Assembly (NCBI GenBank): GCA_021399445.1
Contig: JAJTUQ010000001.1
Location: 3,658,001-3,722,000, forward strand
DNA length: 64,000 bases
Direction of reading: 5' to 3'
Origin: Xylogone sp. PMI_703
Lineage: Eukaryota; Ascomycota; Leotiomycetes
Part shown: in pieces, positions 56,798 to 64,000 of the stretch
How the letters are laid out: each line of letters opens with the position of its first letter
How positions within the stretch are numbered: position 1 is the stretch's first letter
Notes under the pieces: model-generated
What the model was told of the DNA's origin: nothing
The model's database searches: none
What the model saw: the letters and a program-made list of their open reading frames with translations, nothing else
Program-made: the position numbers and the translations under genes

Positions 56798-57839
56798 CTA
56801 CACGCCCTTATCATAGCTTTTTCCACCAGCTGCCATATCAAAAGCCATACACTCCCTCAATCCACAAACGGTGAACAACTCCTTAGGACCAAACTTATTT
56901 TTATTAGCTTTAGTCGCAGAGAGAATATCGCCAGTTTCCTTCAATTCATTAACTGCCTCGGATACGGACTGGAATACTGCGCCAAGTGCAAGGCCAGGGT
57001 ATATTATCAATTTGAAGCCAGTCTCAGCAGCCTCAGAGGCTGTGAAGTGGGGAGTCACGCCTCCAAGAACATTATTCAATAGCACTGGTGTAGGAGCTAG
57101 CTCCTGGCAAACCCTCTTAGCATCCTCTTTTGATGTCAAACCCTCGGGGAATACAACGTCAGCACCAAGTTCAACAGCACGCTTAAGACGTTTTACAGCT
57201 GCATCGCAGCCTAGAGACTGAATACTGTCAGTTCGGGCAATAATGACTATATCACCTTCGGACTGTGCACGCGCGTTAACTGCTGCACGGATTCGAGAAT
57301 AGAATTCGTCTTCATCTACGATTTCTTTATTTGCTAGGTGACCGCAGCGTTTTTGCACGACTTGGTCTTCGATATGGAATGCAGCGACACCGGCTCGGAT
57401 ATACTGGGTCACGGTTCGACCGACCATTACGGGGCCTAATGGTAAAAATAGAGGTTAGTCAATTATACATATAAAAAAGATAATAACAGGAGAAGACCGG
57501 CACACCTCCAAATCCCGTATCTGCATCCGCAATGAGAGGAATCCGAGGGTTGAGACTCGCAATCATAGCGGCATTATCACGCATGTCGTTTAAGGTTGCA
57601 ATTCCAAGGTCCGGCATTCCTAGTCGTGACATCGTGGTACCTGCACCGGTCTTTGATTGAATAGATACTTTGGTTAATAACTTCTAGATTAAACGAAAGC
57701 AGGGCCGACGTACCATATAGAGACAATCGAATCCTGCATTGAGAGCAATACGTGCAGTCAACCCGTCGTACACTCCCGGGCATACAATAATCTTGTCTTT
57801 CTCCGCAAGTAATTCCCTCAGCTTCTTAACTGCTGCCAT
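56798..57839 (-). CDS. Isocitrate lyase/PEP mutase-family C-C lyase (methylisocitrate/dimethylmalate lyase-like)
   Basis: Mg-dependent enzyme that cleaves or hydrolyses C-C bonds next to a carboxylate. Exons on the minus strand: 57839-57714, 57650-57506 and 57435-56798, giving 302 residues, the PrpB-like short length rather than the roughly 550-600 of fungal isocitrate lyases. Motifs: CPGVYDGLTARIA, IADADTGFG with metal-binding Asp84/Asp86, FHIEDQVVQKRCGH with catalytic-loop Cys121, and ARTDS. Methylisocitrate lyase, 2,3-dimethylmalate lyase and oxaloacetate hydrolase all have this form; I cannot tell which. Divergent from the LeuC-LeuD-type hydratase across an 855-bp spacer, which suggests co-regulation and consecutive reactions. 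Confidence 0.9.
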
Positions 57840-58694
57840 TTTCTTGATTTTGTTAATCTTTAATGGTCTGGTGTCAAGTAACTACTTGGAATGGTATTGC
57901 CTCAAAATGCGCCTTTCAGAATTCAACTTAAGCTGTCTTCAGGGCCTTTAATTTAAACAGGACCTCAAATAGATTACCAGTCGACTCACGAGGTACGCAA
58001 AATTAAAGAATATAAGTAGATAGACATGCCGACCTATCCTAAAGCCGAGGCAGAGCAAGAGTAACTATATCCCCCCGCAAAGTGGCTACTCTTCAATCGG
58101 GCGGAGAAAAGAGCTTTCCCCGATACCTATAGATATAATTTACCTCTTAAATAGATAACTAATGTTAGTCCAACAAGCAAATATGTTACGTGGTAGGCTC
58201 AGAGTTATTGCAGGGAACAATACGAGTGGAGAACGAGAAACTCGCCAATCAGGGCGAACACCGCATCGGCGACATTCCCATCCGTTAGGCCCACACCAAC
58301 CCGGCTAATAAGTGTACGGACTTAGTCGGGACGAACAAAGCAGAGGCCGAAAGAGGTTACCAGGATGGCGGAGTACGAGGGTATGGACGTGAGGGGAACT
58401 TGAATGATATAGAGGAATCAAGTAATCTGAAGGCCAGACGCCGTGTTGCTCTTCTTCCTTCGAGAGTACCATATTATGTTTCGGTACGTAATATAGGCCT
58501 CACTATATCGAATTCAATTATAGGGAGTGAAACAACCTCATCCCGACTTAGATCGAGTTAAAAGATTTCTCGACTTCTGTATTATTACAGTATTAGTTCC
58601 AAGAGGTATTATCGTTTTGCAGAGTCTAAATATTTGCTCGCAGCCTTTAGGAAGCTCACATCTGACTATAAGCCGCAGCAAAGATAAAGGCAGA
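57840..58694. promoter_or_regulatory. Divergent promoter between the lyase and the hydratase genes
   Basis: 855 bp shared upstream sequence. It contains several CGG/CCG triplets (for example CGGCGACATTCCCATCCG at about 58265-58282 and CGGGCGG near 58100) of the kind bound by Zn2Cys6 dimers. No gene is supported inside; the frame upstream of 58695 begins with GTG and lacks conservation signs. Confidence 0.45.
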
Positions 58695-61565
58695 ATGCCT
58701 CACGAAATTCAGGTCATTTGTGAGGGCGAGGCACTCGTCTCTAGGTCATTACTCCTCCAGTTACAGGAAATAAGAAAGATAAAATCAATCCTGAGTACTA
58801 CTACGAGTGAGTCCCTGAACGACCCAACAAGTTTCCAGGAATATATCACTGAGATAATACTAGAAACACCCAATTTCCCTTCGAATGGAATTCTCAAACA
58901 GCTCCAGGCCCTCTCAAAGATCCTTGACGCCGCGGACTTCAAGCGAGAAGCTGAAGCTCTCGCCGATGTCTACGCACTTGGAATCCTAAGCTCAGATTTC
59001 GGTGGGCTGGGATATAAGGAGGATACTGAACTAGATGAGAAACAAGAAGCTGCTGTTCTGTTTCTTGTGGCAGCATATCTAGAAGCACTGAACTCTGCGG
59101 ATAGAGGCGTAGCCCCTGTTCCTTACTTGACAACTCGACCCGTTGGTAGACGAGGGATGACACTGAGTGAGAAGATATTTGCGGCTCATGATATTGAGCA
59201 CAAGGGGGTTGTGAAGCCTGGAGATGTGGTGAGAGTTAATGTTGATTGGATTCTAGCCAGTGAGTTGTCGTGGAGGGTAGGTGCTCTCTATCCATGCTAA
59301 ACATATTATTTAATCAACTGTATATATAATAACATGAATGTTAGGGAATGGAAACTACTTATGACGCTCTCGGGAAGCCAGGGATCTTCCGGAATGATAG
59401 GTTTTGGCTTGCCGGGGATCACGTAGTAGATCCGCGTATCAGGAAAATGCCCCAGGTTAAGGCTCTAGTAGATGCGAGTGAAAGAGCAAGAGATCAATTC
59501 AAGTTGACGGAGTATCAGGGTATGAATGTAAGATCTGACAATATGGTATCCAGGTCTAATTTTTTCACTAACTCTTCTTGAAGTATACTATCCTCCATAC
59601 AGAATTTTGCCGTGAAAGGGCCCAGCCAGGCATGATAGCCATAGGCTCCGACTCTCATACCTGCTCTGCAGGATCAGTCGGGACCCTAGCCATCGGCTTA
59701 GGGGTAGCAGATGTCACAATGCCTTTAATAACGGGAGAAACATGGTTCCGTATTCCTGAAAGTGTTAATATTCGTTTCATCAACGAACCAGGGCCGGGAA
59801 TTGGTGGCAAGGATACAATTCTATATATACTCAAGGAGTTGAAGAGAAACACAGTTGCATCTGATCGAGTTGTGGAATTTACTGGGCCTGGAATCAAGCA
59901 TCTATCATCGGATGCAAGGTTTGCTATCTGTAACATGACAACAGTAAGACACGGCAGGTCTCCAGCGCCTTCATCTACTGACCAGCGTGCAGGAATTTGG
60001 GGGTATAACTGGTATCTTCGTACCTGACGAAGTGACGTATGAGTTTATCAATAAAAGAAAACTCCCTCGGCATAGAGCAAACGCAGTCTACTTCCGGCCT
60101 GATGACGATGCAGACTATGTGGCTACACATACTATCGACCTAGCAAAGGTTGAGCCATTTGTAGCTCGATATCCCTCTCCTGATGATGTAGTCCCTGTAA
60201 ACGAGATGTCTGATACTGCTCTGGACGGGTGTTTCATTGGAGCTTGTACCACAGCAGAGGAGGACCTCATCATGGGAGCCATGGTTTTGGAGGCTGGCTT
60301 ACGAAAGGGTCTGGTTCCCGTTAACTATGGCAAGAGAAAGGTCGTTCCTGGTTCATTACCCATTACTCACAAACTAAGAGAGCTAGGCTTAGCAGCCATC
60401 TATGGGAAGGCCGGATTTGAAATTGGCGCCCCAGGTTGTAGTTATTGTGTTGGTATGGGCGCTGATCGAGCTAGTGAGGGTGAAGTTTGGTTGTCGTCTC
60501 AAAACCGCAACTTCAAGAATCGTATGGGCAAAGGTAGGTTCCCGGATCGTCCACATCACCCATATTTCACCCTTTTATATCATATAAGTAACCGTATTGA
60601 TGATTCAAGGTGCTATTGGCCATATTAGCTCCGCAGCAACGGTGGCAGCGTCATCTTTCTCAATGAAGATAACCAATCCACGCTTCCTGTTGGATGAAAT
60701 AGATAAGGACCAGCTAGCAAAAGCACTTGGAATAAAATCACCAAGCATTTATCGAACTCAACCGAGATATGTTGAACCCGGAGCAGTCGATTTGAAAGCA
60801 AACCCCGACATCAAAGTAGAACTAAGCCAGAGCGGGAAACGAGAAGTGCAGGTACCTGCAACAGCTCCAGGTGTAAACCGAGACATCCATAAAGGCAAGG
60901 TCCAGCGTCTGGAAGACTTTATAGATACAGACGCGGTATGTTTCACCTCAATTCACCTCTTATTTATATCATCAAGCTTTCCTTCTAACATAATGTAACA
61001 GCTCGCACCCGCAGAATCCCTCACAACATGTCGAACGAATGAAGAATTCGGCGCTTACTGCCTTAAACACACTCATCCAGAATTCCGATCTCGGGCAGCC
61101 AACGGACACACCATCGTCGTAGCAGGACAAGCATTTGGCTGCGGCTCGAGTCGCGAAAACGCCGTCAGTGCGCTGCTGGGATGTGGAATAACTTGCGTGA
61201 TAGCCAAATCCTTTGCGTTCATCTATGGGCGGAATCAGCCAAATCTAGGACTCCTCGGAATTGTGATTCCAGAGTCGGAAACGGGGTTCTGGGAGGCAGC
61301 GGAGGATGGGAAGGAATGCGAGGTTGATGTGATGAGATGTGTTGTAAAGATTAAGGGAGTCAAGAGGGAGTGGAAGTTTCAGCTGAGTGACATGGAGAGA
61401 GAACTAATCGCTGCTGGCGGGTTAACGAGTGCATTTCGGGCGTATGGGAAGGGACTGTTTGATGTGATGACTAGCGGAAAGAGAGAAGATGTCGGAAAGA
61501 TAAGTGGAAACATTGCAGAGATGAAGTTGGAGGAGAATAAAGAAGAGAAAAAATTACAGTGGTAA
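58695..61565 (+). CDS. Aconitase-superfamily hydratase, fused LeuC-LeuD type with N-terminal extension
   Basis: Fe-S (de)hydratase moving water across a C=C in a di- or tricarboxylate. Exons: 58695-59276, 59345-59527, 59584-59943, 59993-60533, 60610-60935 and 61002-61565, giving 851 residues. The LeuC-like part begins at [12 protein letters not shown] (Met155), then [37 protein letters not shown] and [15 protein letters not shown]. The [4Fe-4S] cysteines are Cys460 (GACTT), Cys524 and Cys527 (GCSYC). [20 protein letters not shown] ends this half. The swivel half carries [13 protein letters not shown] with substrate-binding Arg715. The first 154 residues match no part of isopropylmalate isomerase and are helical and acidic. 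Divergent partner of the lyase. Confidence 0.92.
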
Positions 61566-61708
61566 AAAGATGCCAAGTAGTCTTCCATCTCTAGGTTCCG
61601 TAGTTTATTGTCTTAGATACTTTTTGTCCTTGATATTCTTAGAGTTAGGATAAAGCTTTCCTATAACTACAAGTCACAATGTTTTCCGGAATCGCTTCAA
61701 TATCATGT

Positions 61709-62749
61709 CTATTTCCCAAAAGCGATTTGTTGATCGAGAAGCCCGCCAATCATCTCCTCCCTTGACCTCCATCTCATGCCCAGAAGCTTCTCGGCTGTAG
61801 ACGTGTCGACTTTCCATGGCTCGGCATAGGGCGGCTTGAGCTTTACATCGATAGCTGGATAATTGGCCTTCACAACCTCAACTACTTCTTCCCACTTGAG
61901 TGGAGGTGCAGAGAGGACGAACTCCGTTCCACTCTCAATGGGGTTTTCGAGAACCTTCAAATGTGCCTCCGCAACATCACGGACATCTACCAAAGCCGAG
62001 GGTATACTAGGCTTCTCGGAATGGAGCGAAGTCCAAATGGCAGCATTCATACCGTCTATGTCATTGGCTGTCTGCTGAATCCGGCTAGGTCCTATTACAA
62101 AGACTGGATGGAAACTTAGCAGTTTGTAATGGGGAAGGCGCTCTTTTAGGAAGTTTCGAGTCGCTTGATGAGCTAGAATTTTCGACGCCGAGTACTTGAG
62201 TCCATGACCTGCGAATCCCTCTGGAAACTTCATATTAAGATTGACAGGAATCTCTTCACCGGTATTGTCTAATAGTAAAAGACCATCAGTACCAAAATAT
62301 TTCACTTATTGATCCTCTTTACCTTTAACTGTTACGCCCCCACGAGCCGCCGCACCGATGGGGACTAGAGCAAGGACAGACGACATCACAATCACAGACT
62401 TGATATTCTTGTGTTTCATTGCAGCCAGAAGTATTGATTCGGTTCCCTTGACGGCTGGATCAACATAGTCTCTCTTAAAATCAGTCCCTTTTCCAGGCAT
62501 CGGTGATGCAATATGGAAGACATGATCCACGTCACCAAGGACATTCTCAAAATGCTCGGACTTTGTAATATCGGGAATGACAACAAACTCAAGCTTCTCA
62601 ACATAGGATGCATATCGATCTCTAAGCACCCGCTCTTGCTCTGCCTTCCGGATGCTAAGGCGCACTCGATGTCCGGCGTTGAGCGTTACATTGACAACTT
62701 CCGCCCCTATGAATCCTGTTGCACCTGTGATAAAAATAAGATTTTCCAT
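61709..62749 (-). CDS. NAD(P)H-dependent reductase, dihydroflavonol-4-reductase/aldehyde-reductase-like extended SDR
   Basis: Reduces a carbonyl using NADPH; substrate unknown. Exons on the minus strand: 62749-62323 and 62268-61709, giving 328 residues. Nucleotide motif LIFITGATGFIGAEVV, VFHIASPM, catalytic Ser in IVMSSVLA, and KYSASKILAH with the Tyr-x3-Lys pair. HPVFVIGPSRI and VDVRDVAEAHLKVLENP are typical of fungal ketoreductases of this group. The intron joins GVTVK to DNTGEEIP. ATG 62749 is chosen next to the fold start; in-frame ATGs lie further upstream. Convergent with the hydratase (143 bp between stop codons), so possibly part of the same pathway. Confidence 0.9.
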
Positions 62750-63542
62750 TCTTTGATGCGCGATATTGGTCGGCTGGGGCCTAATAAGTTGACCTTGGAG
62801 TTGGCCGAGCCTGTCAGACATCGTATCAGATGTTCCTTGATAAGTGAGCATATGTCTCGTTACTTATAGGAGTAGTAAAGATCGCATAATCAAATGTAAA
62901 GCCTTATCTATGATGATGAGATGTATGAATATCCTACGGATGAGGAATCAGGAGCTAGGATTTGTAAACAGATAATCCTTCTGTATAGACGCTTGAGAAT
63001 GCAATATTTCCTCTTAAACCATTATAAAGCCAAGGAAGATTAAGAGGTCTTGTGCTGTAGTATGGCTTCCATCAAGATACTTGAACCGGTCGGGATCTTA
63101 GCTCACCTCTTAACAACTAAGCTAAAATTTAGCAGTCTTCAAAGTCATTTCACCTTGAGCATTCCATGATAGGAATAAGAATTCAGCCCCTCTTCATCAG
63201 AGAATTTATGTTTGATTCATCAATCTCGGCATGATATTCGAGAGTAATACACTCCGAGATGGCCATTCAACCGAGGCATTGAGGTTGATAAGTAATCAAT
63301 CTCCACAACAATTGTAGTTAGACCGTTAATGTGGATTGCCTCAACGGGAGAGTGAGGAGAACCCAGCCAGCCCAGCTATGCAGGGCCGTTCAATGCGATG
63401 TACATAGTCGGATTATTGTTCCGACACCATTCATATAGAACCATCATATCTGTCACGCAGTCCAACTCCAGCAATTTCACCACGCATTACGTGCCAAATC
63501 TTCGCCCTAGAATCTTGCCAATAAATCACTTCAATTCTTGAA
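62750..63542. other. Intergenic divergent region
   Basis: Shared upstream region of the reductase and the tautomerase gene, about 790 bp. No gene or repeat recognised. Confidence 0.45.
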
Positions 63543-63989
63543 ATGCCTCTCTGGATTATTTACCACTCAGCTGGAACTTTTGAAGACGATACGGCCAAGC
63601 AAGCGCTCTCCGAAAGCATAACTGGGATGTATACATCAATAGGACTCCCAGCTTTCTATGTTGTCGTCAACTTTGTCAAGCTACCAGTTAATGACATCTG
63701 GGTTGGTGGAAAGATGAAAACAGACAAGCCTTTCGTCAGGATGTGCATCAGTCATATTGCACACCGCTTGCCAGACAGTGATAGAGTCTACGAGAGAGTA
63801 GTGACCCTAATTGATGAGCTTCTAAAGCCTCATATAGCAGATAAGGGCTATGACTGGGAGTTTCACGTCGAAGAGACAGATCGAAGGCTTTGGAAGGTGA
63901 ATGGGCTAGTTCCACCACCCAGGAATAGCGAGGCGGAGAAGATGTGGTTTAAGGAGAACCGAGCGATCCCTTGGTCAAGTAAATTATGA
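63543..63989 (+). CDS. Tautomerase-superfamily protein, cis-CaaD-like (Tautomerase_3)
   Basis: Small single-exon enzyme of 148 residues. Met is followed directly by Pro (MPLWIIYHSAGTF), giving the N-terminal proline that acts as general base in this superfamily. The length and two-repeat layout match cis-3-chloroacrylic-acid-dehalogenase-like proteins, common in moulds. DIWVGGKMKTDKPFVRMCIS supplies the central strands with candidate active-site Arg, and WEFHVEETDRRLWKVNG the acidic and aromatic residues. The reaction is probably keto-enol isomerisation or hydration of an unsaturated acid; the substrate is not known. It lies next to a reductase and the lyase/hydratase pair that also handle such acids. 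Confidence 0.86.
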   Translation: MPLWIIYHSAGTFEDDTAKQALSESITGMYTSIGLPAFYVVVNFVKLPVNDIWVGGKMKTDKPFVRMCISHIAHRLPDSDRVYERVVTLIDELLKPHIADKGYDWEFHVEETDRRLWKVNGLVPPPRNSEAEKMWFKENRAIPWSSKL

Positions 63990-64000
63990 GGTGTAAAGTA

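Noticed and set aside
58527..58694. 56-codon upstream extension of the hydratase
   Set aside because: Opens with GTG and looks non-conserved; the ATG at 58695 was used instead.

Overview
This window looks like a filamentous ascomycete (Pezizomycotina) chromosome. Most genes are interrupted by 45-150 bp spliceosomal introns with GT-AG ends and CTAAC/CTGAY-type branch sites. Genes lie on both strands with no operons, and the families are typical of moulds: Zn2Cys6 regulators, MFS permeases, a P450, NmrA and SDR oxidoreductases, a rhodopsin-domain membrane protein, an intradiol dioxygenase and secreted hydrolases. The class (Leotiomycetes or Eurotiomycetes would both fit) cannot be fixed by eye. 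All exon boundaries were placed by hand from splice consensus, reading frame and family conservation. I see no rRNA, tRNA, CRISPR array or intact transposon.

Layout. 1-1885 (-): 5' part of a Zn2Cys6 regulator cut by the window edge. 2586-4324 (+): Dal5-type MFS permease. 4871-5976 (-): short-chain dehydrogenase. 7556-8887 (+): rhodopsin-domain (Pth11-like) membrane protein. 9511-11199 (-): methionine-type amino-acid permease. 12561-13643 (-): Hal2/Met22 bisphosphate nucleotidase. 14843-16921 (+): IlvD/Edd sugar-acid dehydratase. 18514-20490 (+): cytochrome P450. 20972-22328 and 23427-24841 (-): two secreted proteins, one unknown and one phosphoesterase/phospholipase C. 26492-27981 (-): Zn2Cys6 regulator. 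28399-29456 (-): NmrA-like reductase. 30183-31250 (+): kinase-like protein. 32644-33989 (+): secreted intradiol dioxygenase. 34365-36155 (-): decayed CoA-transferase. 36887-38918 (-): sugar transporter. 40515-41450 (-): F-box-like protein. 42000-43442 (+): acidic-tailed nuclear-type protein. 44597-45472 (+): four-helix membrane protein. 45916-46620 (-): small Cys-rich protein.

The right-hand third (47808-63989) is the most interesting part. It contains a MmgE/PrpD-family dehydratase or decarboxylase converging on a Zn2Cys6 regulator. Further right is a short isocitrate-lyase/PEP-mutase-family lyase transcribed divergently from a fused LeuC-LeuD-type hydratase, then a dihydroflavonol-reductase-like enzyme and a cis-CaaD-like tautomerase. 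Dehydratase, hydratase and C-C lyase are the three activities that turn an alkylcitrate or alkylmalate into an oxo-acid plus a dicarboxylate or short acid, as in the methylcitrate and dimethylmalate routes. I propose a dedicated, possibly undescribed, branched tricarboxylate/dicarboxylate pathway with its own regulator; the substrate is unknown. An aspartyl-protease-like protein and a secreted beta-propeller-like protein sit between the two halves.

The regulator at 49400-51860 and the partial one at the left edge are paralogues: five shared introns match in phase and one internal exon is exactly the same length. Intergenic DNA holds several perfect or near-perfect inverted repeats and a diverged repeat pair (about 8974-9050 and 25382-25459) with mainly transition differences, as expected of repeat-induced point mutation.
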